A stretch of 9,623 nt of DNA from NCBI RefSeq assembly GCF_000962825.1, contig NZ_JZKF01000152.1, positions 1 to 9,623 on the forward strand, given 5' to 3'. Shown here piece by piece: positions 1 to 5,666 of this stretch; position 1 is the stretch's first letter, and each line of letters begins with the position of its first letter. Below the pieces are notes generated by a model that worked only from the letters and a program-made list of their open reading frames with translations, searched no databases and was not told the origin of the DNA. Both the position numbers and the translations under genes were made by a program. Source of the DNA: Actinoplanes rectilineatus. GTDB lineage: Bacteria > Actinomycetota > Actinomycetes > Mycobacteriales > Micromonosporaceae.

Positions 1-640
1 AACCGCCACTGCCCGCACCCGCGCCGGGCGAACCGGCACCCGGCATGCCCGGGATCTGCGGCGACTGGAAACCACCGGTGCCCGGGGTGGCGCCCGTCGA
101 CGAACCGGGCACCTCGATCCCACCGAGCGACGGCGACTCCCAGTCCGACGCGTCCCCGCCGACCAGGCCCTTCGAGTCCGGGGCATCGGGCACACCGGAA
201 CCGCTGTTGCCCGCGCCCGCACCCGGCGAACCCGCGCCCGGCATACCCGGGATCTGCGGCGACTGGAAACCACCGGTGCCCGGGGCCGCACCGGACGACG
301 AGCCCGGCACCTCGATCCCACCGAGCGACGGCGACTCCCAGTCCGACGCGTCCCCGCCGACCAGGCCCTTCGAGTCCGGGGCGTCCGGCACACCGGAACC
401 ACCACCGGAACCCGCACCGGGCGAACCGGCACCGGGCATGCCGGGCATGGACGGCGACTGGAAACCGCTGCCGCCGGTCCCCGGGGAGGCGCCACCCGGC
501 GAGTCCGGAATCTCCACGCCGCCGATCACGCCGGGCTTGAAGTCGTCGTTGTTGCCGAGCAGGCCGTTCGCGTCCGGGGTGTCGACCTGGCCGGACCCGC
601 CGCCGCTGCCGGTACCGCCACCTGAACCGGGCGAGCCGAT
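1..640 (-). repeat. about 66-residue (195-201 bp) direct repeat in the tail of the WXG-domain protein
   Basis: Equivalent points of the repeat fall at 45, 243, 438 and 639, giving periods of 198, 195 and 201 bp, all multiples of three. The two units nearest the left edge are almost identical over most of their length. The third and fourth are progressively diverged. Each unit encodes a GFQSP..PGMPGAGSPG segment, a Gly/Ser linker, a VPDAPDSKGLVGG-type segment and a GGIEVPGS-type segment. The array continues past the left edge, so the copy number is unknown. Confidence 0.85.
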
Positions 641-2038
641 GCCGGGGATGCTCGGCGCGGTGAAGCCGTTGCCGCCGGTGCCGGTGCCGGTGCCGCTGCC
701 GGTACCGCTGCCCGGGGTGTCGAACGTCGGCGTCTTCACCGCGTTGCCGCCACCGGAACCGCCGCTGCCATTGCCGGTGTTGCCGGAGGTCGGCGCCTTG
801 ATGGTCGGCGGGATGACCGAGCCGGTGCCGAGACCACCGGTACCCAGACCACCGGTCGATCCGGGGGCGCCGATCTCCGGCGCCTCGAAGCCGGGAAGGC
901 CGGAGCCGGTCCCGCCACCGGAACCGCCACTGCCGGAACCGGGGGCGTTGATCTCCGGCACCTTGACCGCGGAGTTGGTGCCCGAGCCGTTGCCGAGGTT
1001 CGGGCTGCTGATCGAGGGCGTGGTGATCGCCGAGAAGTTGCCGTTGCCCGGCCCGTTGCTGTTGAACGACGGCGTGGTCAGGTTGCCCGGACCGCCGTTG
1101 ACGGTGGGCGTGGTGATGCTGTTCAGGTTCGGCGTCGTGATCGTCGGCACCGTGATGTTCGGCGGGGTCGTGATCACCGGCGTGGTGACACCGCTGATGT
1201 TGGGCGTGGTGAACGTCGGCGTGGTGAGCGTCTGGGTGGTGAAGGCCACGGTCGTGATGTTCATCGTGGTGGTCTTCGGCATGGTCGGCGTGCTGATGCC
1301 GGTGGTCGGCATGGTGATGCCGGATGTGCCCGCCTTGTCGGTGGCCATCTTGTACTGGGTGGCCACCGTGTCGACGACCTGCGCCATCTGCTTGGCCATC
1401 GGCACCTCGTACTCGCTGCCACTGATCGGCACCGGGCCGTTCCCCTCGCCGACGCCGTTCTGTCCGGCGATCGTCGCCCAGGCGCGGTCCAGGTAGTCGA
1501 CCGTCTGCTGGCCCCAGGACAGGTAGTTGGCGGCGTCGTAGAGCTGCGACGGCAGCGAGTTGAGGTTGGTCGACGAGTTGATGTTGTTGGCGGCGGTGGT
1601 CGAATCCGGGATCGCGCCGCCGGCCAGGTGCTCGGCCTGCTTGCCCAGCAGGTCCGAGTAGTAGTTCATCTTGTCCTGGAAGGCGGTGGCCGCCGGGCCC
1701 TTCCACGCCTTGTCGTCGCCGATCATCGACTTGGTCGCGGCCCGGATGGTCTGCTCCATCCAGATCAGCAGGTCCTGCGTCGCCTGGAAGGCCCGCGCGG
1801 CCTCGACGACCGACGCCACGCTGACCCGCTCGGCGGCCTCGGTCGCACCCGCATCGGTGGTGATCGCCGCGCCACCGGTCAGGGACGCCTTGAGTTTGCG
1901 CCAGCCCCGGGTCTCGGTCGCCCAGGTGTTGTAGTCGTACAGGTCCCCCACCGGAACCACCTTCGGCGGGAAAGTGGAGGCCGGCTCCGCCGGGTCGTTC
2001 CACCCGTCGAGCTTGCTGTCACCGAGACCGTTGCCCAT
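1..2038 (-). CDS. WXG-domain protein with long Gly/Pro/Thr/Ser repeat tail, C-terminus outside window
   Basis: The reading frame is open from the ATG at 2038 to the left edge (679 codons, no stop), so the C-terminus is missing. A GAGGA site lies six bases upstream of the ATG. Residues 1 to about 235 are mostly helical, with a WXG motif (W112-K113-G114 in DDKAWKGPAA), as in WXG100/PPE-type T7SS substrates. I see no clear YxxxD/E export motif. Residues 240-325 are Thr-rich with a recurring I-T-T-P pattern. After that come Gly/Ser-rich linkers and a repeat of about 66 residues near the visible end. No signal peptide or membrane helix is seen. It is last in the visible left unit, 71 bp after the preceding gene, with no terminator between. 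By family analogy it may be an exported EspB/PPE-like protein; this is inference. The gene call is firm; the function is not known. Confidence 0.82.
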   Translation of the reverse strand, partial: MGNGLGDSKLDGWNDPAEPASTFPPKVVPVGDLYDYNTWATETRGWRKLKASLTGGAAITTDAGATEAAERVSVASVVEAARAFQATQDLLIWMEQTIRAATKSMIGDDKAWKGPAATAFQDKMNYYSDLLGKQAEHLAGGAIPDSTTAANNINSSTNLNSLPSQLYDAANYLSWGQQTVDYLDRAWATIAGQNGVGEGNGPVPISGSEYEVPMAKQMAQVVDTVATQYKMATDKAGTSGITMPTTGISTPTMPKTTTMNITTVAFTTQTLTTPTFTTPNISGVTTPVITTPPNITVPTITTPNLNSITTPTVNGGPGNLTTPSFNSNGPGNGNFSAITTPSISSPNLGNGSGTNSAVKVPEINAPGSGSGGSGGGTGSGLPGFEAPEIGAPGSTGGLGTGGLGTGSVIPPTIKAPTSGNTGNGSGGSGGGNAVKTPTFDTPGSGTGSGTGTGTGGNGFTAPSIPGIGSPGSGGGTGSGGGSGQVDTPDANGLLGNNDDFKPGVIGGVEIPDSPGGASPGTGGSGFQSPSMPGMPGAGSPGAGSGGGSGVPDAPDSKGLVGGDASDWESPSLGGIEVPGSSSGAAPGTGGFQSPQIPGMPGAGSPGAGAGNSGSGVPDAPDSKGLVGGDASDWESPSLGGIEVPGSSTGATPGTGGFQSPQIPGMPGAGSPGAGAGSGG

Positions 2039-2109
2039 ACCCTGTCCTCAATGCGAGCACTACCCAAAACGGCTCAACGCCGACGAACCTGTGAGACTGT
2101 ACGACCCGG

Positions 2110-2952
2110 CTAGTTGCCGTCGGTCTTGACAGTCTTCTGGCCGTACGTGCTCAGGCCGTCGAGACCCTTGAACGAGTCGCCCATGATCTCGGTGAGTTTC
2201 TCGGTGGTCATCGAGTTGAGTTCTTCGAGGTTCTTGTACTCGCCGGCCATCTTCAGCAGCGCGTCGGCCACCGCAATGAGCGCATTGTTCATGTTGTACA
2301 ACATGTCCGCCATGTCGCCCCGGACGCCGCCGTCCTGGCCGGTCGCCCCGACGATCGCCTGGCGCAGCACCTCGGCCCGGGCGAAGGCGCCCGGCTTGGG
2401 GTCGATCGTCTTCAGTTGCTCCATCGTGGAGAGCAGGATGTTGCCGTTGCCGGTGAGCTTCTGCAGCACCTCCTTGGCGAACCACTCCAGCGCGGCGGTG
2501 TTGACGGCCACGCCGTTGGTCGACGCCGCGTCGCCGGTGAAGGTGCCGACCGCCGGCGGCTTGAAGCCGGAACCGGTGGGCGTGGCGTTCTCGTCGATCC
2601 AGTCGGACTGGTCGTTGAAGCCCGGCGGCTTCACGTTCGACGGGTCGGTGATGTTTTCCTTGTACTCCTTGACCAGGTTCTTCCAGCCATCGCCCACGAT
2701 GTTCGTGGAGTACCAGTCGCGGGCCTCGACCCACTCCGGGTGTTCCGCCCGGACCTCGTCCTTCCAGTTGTCGAAGTCGACGCCGCTGTGGTTCGGGTTG
2801 TTACTCGAGTGCTTGTTGTAGTACGCCATCCACGAGTCGTACGCCGCCTGGGTGGTCCCGTCCGGGTATCCCTTGTCCGAGTCGTGTGTGGAATAGGCGT
2901 GCATAGCTTGGATTGCTTCGTCGTTCGGGTAGCCCCAGTCGATACTGCCCAT
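2110..2952 (-). CDS. unrecognised 280-aa protein in the WXG100 gene cluster
   Basis: The ATG at 2952 has GGAG eight bases upstream, and the gene ends with TAG at 2110. The N-terminal third (residues 1-100) is rich in Trp, Tyr, Asp and Asn (for example DSWMAYYNKH, HPEWVEARDWY). A Gly/Pro/Thr-rich stretch follows at about 105-145. Residues 148-245 look like a helical bundle: AVNTAALEWFAKEVLQKL, an A-x-L-R segment near 193-200, then MADMLYNMNNALIAVADALLKMAGEY. The order of these helices, ending in an EYKNLEELN segment, is reminiscent of EspC/WXG100-like T7SS-associated proteins, but there is no W-x-G turn. No signal peptide or membrane segment is evident. It follows the WXG100 pair after 134 bp containing hairpins and precedes the tail protein by 71 bp. 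It could be a secreted partner or a cytosolic adaptor. The coding call is strong; the function is unassigned. Confidence 0.85.
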   Translation of the reverse strand: MGSIDWGYPNDEAIQAMHAYSTHDSDKGYPDGTTQAAYDSWMAYYNKHSSNNPNHSGVDFDNWKDEVRAEHPEWVEARDWYSTNIVGDGWKNLVKEYKENITDPSNVKPPGFNDQSDWIDENATPTGSGFKPPAVGTFTGDAASTNGVAVNTAALEWFAKEVLQKLTGNGNILLSTMEQLKTIDPKPGAFARAEVLRQAIVGATGQDGGVRGDMADMLYNMNNALIAVADALLKMAGEYKNLEELNSMTTEKLTEIMGDSFKGLDGLSTYGQKTVKTDGN

Positions 2953-3002
2953 GGCGTGACTCCACTCGTTTTCAGCGCACGAAAGAAATGCGGAAAGCCC
3001 AG

Positions 3003-3031
3003 CGGCCCGGGTCGTCTAGCACACCGGGCCG
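3003..3031. other. weak inverted repeat upstream of the 280-aa gene
   Basis: CGGCCCGG (3003-3010) pairs perfectly with CCGGGCCG (3024-3031) across a 13-base loop. It lies between the strong hairpin at 3046-3073 and the start of the 280-aa gene. GC-rich DNA makes such 8-bp pairings fairly common, so it may have no function. Confidence 0.3.
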
Positions 3032-3045
3032 GGGTAGGACACTGA

Positions 3046-3073
3046 GGCTGTCGCGCCGACAGGCGCGACAGCC
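3046..3073 (-). terminator. perfect 12-bp hairpin after the second WXG100 gene
   Basis: GGCTGTCGCGCC (3046-3057) and GGCGCGACAGCC (3062-3073) form a perfect 12-bp stem with a 4-base loop. It starts 13 bases after the stop of the WXG100 gene at 3087. No U-tract follows on the minus strand, which is usual for actinobacterial hairpin terminators. It could be a full or partial terminator, or a 3' mRNA stabiliser that keeps WXG100 transcripts more abundant than the downstream genes. Confidence 0.6.
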
Positions 3074-3086
3074 ACGCGACGGGGGA

Positions 3087-3389
3087 TCAGCCGCCGCGAA
3101 CGTCGTTCCAGATCATCGAGTGGCGCTGCTCGGTGGTGCCGTAGTTGTCGGAGATGGTCAGCAGCGTCTGCCGAGCCTGCTCCAGGTAGATCACCATGTT
3201 GTCGGCGGCGCTGTTCCAGGCCTGCTTCGAGACGTAGTACTGGTCCCGGGCGGCACCGGTCCACTCCTGAAGGCTGGACTCGACCGTCGCCTCCATCTCG
3301 TCGAGCGAGCTCTGGATCTTCTTGTTGATGTTGTTCATGTCGGTCAGAACGGCGTCTGCCTGCACGAAGTCGAAGGTGTAGTTGGACAT
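3087..3389 (-). CDS. WXG100 family T7SS protein (EsxA/EsxB-like)
   Basis: This 100-residue protein has the usual length and layout of the WXG100 family: a helix, the W43-T44-G45 turn (in QEWTGAARDQYY), then a second helix. Near the C-terminus Y83-G-T-T-E87 matches the YxxxD/E export motif of T7SS substrates. The ATG at 3389 has an AAAGGA site five bases upstream. Family members form four-helix-bundle dimers, often with a partner encoded next door, and are exported by the EccC ATPase. The partner here is probably the WXG100 protein just upstream, 44 bp away on the same strand. A strong hairpin lies just after the stop. Which secretion system handles it cannot be told from this window. Confidence 0.95.
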   Translation of the reverse strand: MSNYTFDFVQADAVLTDMNNINKKIQSSLDEMEATVESSLQEWTGAARDQYYVSKQAWNSAADNMVIYLEQARQTLLTISDNYGTTEQRHSMIWNDVRGG

Positions 3390-3433
3390 GTCAGTCCTTT
3401 CGGGGGATCAGGGATTCAGGCTTCGGCGCCGGC

Positions 3434-3754
3434 TCAGAAGCCGGGCAGGGCGGAACCGAACGACTGCGCCACGTTGGCGGCCTCGTCCTCGGCGGCCTGG
3501 TAACCCTTGGTGGTCACACCCATGACCTCGAGCATCTTCAGGAGCTCGTTGATGACGTTCTGGAAAGCGCGCTCCCAGTTGTCCATCGCCTGGTTGAAGC
3601 CCTGGGACGCCGAACCGGTCCAGGAGGCGAGCAGGATGGCCATCTGGCCGTTCACCGAACGCAGATCACCGGTGAACAAGGTCGCCTTGTCGGAAAACTC
3701 CTGGGCAGCCCTCTGCATACCCGGTTCGGTAGTACTAACGGCAGGCATCGTCAC
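3434..3754 (-). CDS. WXG100 family T7SS protein (EsxA/EsxB-like), first gene of the left unit
   Basis: The frame encodes 106 residues from a GTG at 3754, or 104 from the ATG at 3748. I prefer the GTG because a GAGGAG site (3762-3767) is seven bases from it but thirteen from the ATG. The protein has the WXG100 plan: helix, S-W-T-G turn (W45-T46-G47 in GTG numbering), second helix, then Y85-Q-A-A-E89, a YxxxE export motif. It ends in ALPGF. The frame is open further upstream to an ATG at 3940, but that extension is Arg/Cys-rich, unlike the family, and is rejected. The gene leads the left unit and is followed after 44 bp by a second WXG100 gene, an arrangement typical of Esx heterodimer pairs. 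The pairing is inferred. Confidence 0.93.
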   Translation of the reverse strand: MTMPAVSTTEPGMQRAAQEFSDKATLFTGDLRSVNGQMAILLASWTGSASQGFNQAMDNWERAFQNVINELLKMLEVMGVTTKGYQAAEDEAANVAQSFGSALPGF

Positions 3755-3761
3755 GGCCGGA

Positions 3762-3767
3762 CTCCTC
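3762..3767 (-). promoter_or_regulatory. ribosome binding site that favours the GTG start at 3754
   Basis: GAGGAG on the minus strand is seven bases before GTG (3754) and thirteen before the in-frame ATG (3748). This spacing argues for the GTG as the true start. Confidence 0.7.
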
Positions 3768-3972
3768 ACATCGCGAACTTGGCAGTGAAGAGTCTTGATC
3801 GAAGGACCCACCCGACCACAACTCGGTTCCGGCCCCGATGTCCGAACGTCGCCGAACATTGCACGGCAACGCCCACCATCGGGCAAGCGGCCGGTCCGGG
3901 CGCAGGTCCCGACCCGGGAACGCGGGAAGACCGCCTGCACTTTCAGGCACTAAGAGGCTTCCCACAGTTCCG

Positions 3973-4001
3973 GTGGCAACAGCAAGGATCTTCACTAGAC
4001 T
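3973..4001 (+). promoter_or_regulatory. possible core promoter of the right unit
   Basis: GTGGCA at 3973-3978 and TAGACT at 3996-4001 are separated by 17 bases and each match four of six positions of the TTGACA/TATAAT consensus. The -10 keeps the TA...T positions that matter most in actinobacteria. The predicted transcript would start about 4008, leaving a leader of roughly 37 bases before the TTG start. This rests on pattern matching only. Confidence 0.4.
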
Positions 4002-4028
4002 GCGACGTCTTCACCAGACGGCGACGTC
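3991..4028 (+). repeat. tandem 19-bp direct repeat over the predicted -10 and start site
   Basis: TTCACTAGACTGCGACGTC (3991-4009) is followed immediately by TTCACCAGACGGCGACGTC (4010-4028), with 17 of 19 bases identical. Each copy ends in the palindrome GACGTC. The first copy contains the predicted -10 hexamer, and the second ends at the ribosome binding site of the YbaB-like gene. The position fits a two-site operator, but no binding protein is known. Confidence 0.65.
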
Positions 4029-4035
4029 GAGGGAG
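4029..4035 (+). promoter_or_regulatory. ribosome binding site that fixes the TTG start at 4045
   Basis: GAGGGAG ends nine bases before the TTG at 4045. No ATG or GTG in that frame lies near it, so TTG is the likely start codon. Confidence 0.65.
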
Positions 4036-4044
4036 TGGTCCGGG

Positions 4045-4461
4045 TTGAACTACAGCGAACGTATCGAAAGCCTGTTCCAGGAATACGAGAAGCAGCGCAA
4101 CAGCCTCACCGACATGCAGGCGAAGATGAGCGCTCTCTCGGCCACCGCCATGTCACCACGACGTGAGGTGAGCGTGACTGTCGGGCAGAACGGCGTGCTG
4201 ACGGACATCCAGTTCCCCACTTCCGCTCACAAACGCCTCACCACCGCCGATCTGACGAAGCTGATTATGGAGACGTACGGCGACGCCAAGGAGCAGGTGA
4301 TGAACCAGGCCGCCGCGGTTCTGTCGCCGATGCTCCCGGACGGACTCGACGCCCAGAAACTGGTCCGCGGTCAGGCCGGTGCGGACGCGTTCCTGCCCAA
4401 GGAACCCCGCATGGTCACCAGCGTGCGGGAGATCCTGAACCGGGGCGGAGGCATCGAATGA
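4045..4461 (+). CDS. YbaB/EbfC family protein (EspL-like context)
   Basis: This is a 138-residue protein from a TTG start. An upstream ATG at 3838 would add 69 Arg-rich residues unlike the family. The sequence matches the YbaB/EbfC pattern: an N-terminal helix (residues 3-35, YSERIESLFQEYEKQRNSL), the T-A-M-S-P-R-R turn, a strand pair (EVSVTVGQNGVLTDIQF, residues 41-57), then helix segments TTADLTKLIMETYGDAKEQV. E. coli YbaB is a dimeric nucleoid-associated DNA-binding protein. In mycobacteria the ESX-1 protein EspL is YbaB-like and supports levels of other Esp substrates. Here it is the first gene of a unit whose next two products carry WXG-like heads, and its stop overlaps the next start by ATGA. 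A chaperone role, a DNA-binding role at its own promoter, or both are possible. The family assignment is strong; the role is inferred. Confidence 0.88.
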   Translation: MNYSERIESLFQEYEKQRNSLTDMQAKMSALSATAMSPRREVSVTVGQNGVLTDIQFPTSAHKRLTTADLTKLIMETYGDAKEQVMNQAAAVLSPMLPDGLDAQKLVRGQAGADAFLPKEPRMVTSVREILNRGGGIE

Positions 4462-5642
4462 TCAACAACAATCCCGGTGGGCGCCTCTGGGTCGACCCGG
4501 ACGGCGTGGAGGGCCTCGGTCTCGCGTACGAGGGCCACGTCGACCTCTACGAGTCGTACCTCGCCCAGGTCCTCGCTCTCCGCTCCCGGTACGCCAACGC
4601 GTGGGGCGACGACGACATGGGCCAGCAGTTCTCCACCAAGTTCCTGGAGGGGCTGGACAACCTCGAAGCGATCATCGGCGGGGTCAAGGGCACCCTGGCG
4701 TACACCGCTGAAGGTCTGACCGTGAGCGCCCGCGCCTACCGGGAGGCCGACGAGGCCGCCGCCGAGGGCACCAGCCAGCTGGAACGCAACTTCGAGAGCC
4801 TCGGAACCACCCAGGGTACGACCACCACGCCCGAGGAGACGCCGAAGACCGTGCTGCGCGGCGGGAGGGTCACCTCGTACGCCAACGAGGCGATCCCGCT
4901 CCAGCCGATGATGCGGGCCCGGCTGCCCCTCGCCGAAACCGACGAGGACGGCGAAGTCCCGCTCCAGCCGGCCATGCTGGCCCAGCGGACCCGCGCGGTC
5001 ACCGCCGAGGACGGCACCGTCCCCCTCGAGCCGATGCTGGCCGCGCAACGCCCGCTGGAACCGCGGATCGACCCGGAGACCGGGCAGCCCCTGCTCATGC
5101 GGGCGAGGACCGTCCAGGGCAAGACCCTCCTGCCCGAAGGCGAGGAGGAGATGCACCCGCTGGAGCCGACCCAGTCGTTCCTCACGTCGCGGCGGCCGGC
5201 CGAACCCGGGCTCGAACCCGAGTTCACGCCGCAGATCCCGGCCGAGGAACGCGTCGCGATGCAGCCGCTGCTCCCGGCACAATCGAACTCGTACAGCGCG
5301 TCGACCCCGATGATGCCGGCCATCTCGTCGATGTACATGCAGCCGTCGTACTCGACCGCGTACGTCGGCGGCGAACCCCTCCCCCAGGGCTACCAGCTGA
5401 TCTCGCTGAACCCGTTCGAGGACGGCAGCACCCGCGTCGACGCCAACCTGTACGACACCATCACCCCGCTGAGCGGCACCGCCGTCACCAACCCCGACGG
5501 GAGCACCATCGACCCGGGCAAGGGCCAGTTCTTCGTCGTCAAGGAGAACCCGAACGTCGACCCGACCGCGACGGGCTACGAGCCGTTCGTGCTCAGCTAC
5601 GCCCCCGACGGCACCCCCACCCCGATCTACGCCGGCTCCTGA
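4458..5642 (+). CDS. 394-aa protein with WXG100-like head, PLxP repeats and a distinct C-terminal domain
   Basis: The ATG overlaps the stop of the YbaB-like gene (ATGA) and has GGAGG six bases upstream, so translation is probably coupled. Residues 15-105 look like a WXG100-type helical hairpin, with the turn changed to W49-G50-D51 rather than W-x-G, followed by Y94-R-E-A-D98, a YxxxD export motif. Residues 146-239 hold a degenerate repeat of 21-23 residues centred on P-L-x-P. Residues 268-310 are Met/Pro/Ser/Tyr-rich. Residues 310-394 look like a small strand-rich domain (GYQLISLNPFEDG, GQFFVVKEN, PFVLSYAPDG). No signal peptide or membrane helix is present. The gene lies 24 bp before the giant gene and in the same frame. 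It may be an exported partner or chaperone for the giant protein. I do not recognise the full-length family. Confidence 0.88.
   Translation: MINNNPGGRLWVDPDGVEGLGLAYEGHVDLYESYLAQVLALRSRYANAWGDDDMGQQFSTKFLEGLDNLEAIIGGVKGTLAYTAEGLTVSARAYREADEAAAEGTSQLERNFESLGTTQGTTTTPEETPKTVLRGGRVTSYANEAIPLQPMMRARLPLAETDEDGEVPLQPAMLAQRTRAVTAEDGTVPLEPMLAAQRPLEPRIDPETGQPLLMRARTVQGKTLLPEGEEEMHPLEPTQSFLTSRRPAEPGLEPEFTPQIPAEERVAMQPLLPAQSNSYSASTPMMPAISSMYMQPSYSTAYVGGEPLPQGYQLISLNPFEDGSTRVDANLYDTITPLSGTAVTNPDGSTIDPGKGQFFVVKENPNVDPTATGYEPFVLSYAPDGTPTPIYAGS
4893..5174 (+). repeat. degenerate 21-23-residue PLxP repeat
   Basis: In the 394-aa protein, P-L motifs begin at residues 147, 168, 189, 211 and 234, spaced 21, 21, 22 and 23 residues. 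The cores are PLQPMMRAR, PLQPAMLAQR, PLEPMLAAQR, PLLMRAR and PLEPTQSFLTSRR. From the second copy on, each is preceded by an acidic step (DEDGE, AEDGT, DPETG, EGEEE). A weaker echo (MQPLLPAQ) occurs near residue 268. The DNA copies are diverged, so this is an old repeat kept at protein level rather than a recent expansion. Confidence 0.7.
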
Positions 5643-5666
5643 GCCGCCGACCCACCCGCGCAGGAC

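Larger units (their letters stand above)
3755..4044. promoter_or_regulatory. divergent intergenic control region
   Basis: This 290-bp gap separates the left and right transcription units and should hold promoters for both. On the plus side there is a plausible core promoter at 3973-4001 and a 19-bp tandem repeat at 3991-4028. On the minus side I found no convincing promoter hexamers. Two spurious frames cross the region (an N-terminal extension of the WXG100 gene to 3940 and an extension of the YbaB-like gene to 3838), and both encode Arg-rich sequence that does not resemble either family. Confidence 0.6.

Noticed and set aside
45..1496. A 483-codon plus-strand frame rich in Pro
   Set aside because: It is antisense to the tail of the WXG-domain protein. 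The minus frame is continuous with a WXG head and a good ribosome site.
3790..3830. GGAAC-N18-GTC on the minus strand, resembling an ECF sigma promoter
   Set aside because: The downstream element is not a clear GTT and similar strings are expected by chance in GC-rich DNA. It is not strong enough to list.
3755..3940. N-terminal extension of the first WXG100 gene to an ATG at 3940
   Set aside because: The extra residues are Arg/Cys-rich, lack a ribosome site and would break the usual family length of about 100 residues.
3838..4044. ATG start at 3838 for the YbaB-like gene
   Set aside because: It would add 69 Arg-rich residues and pass through the predicted promoter. The TTG at 4045 has a ribosome site and gives a normal family length.
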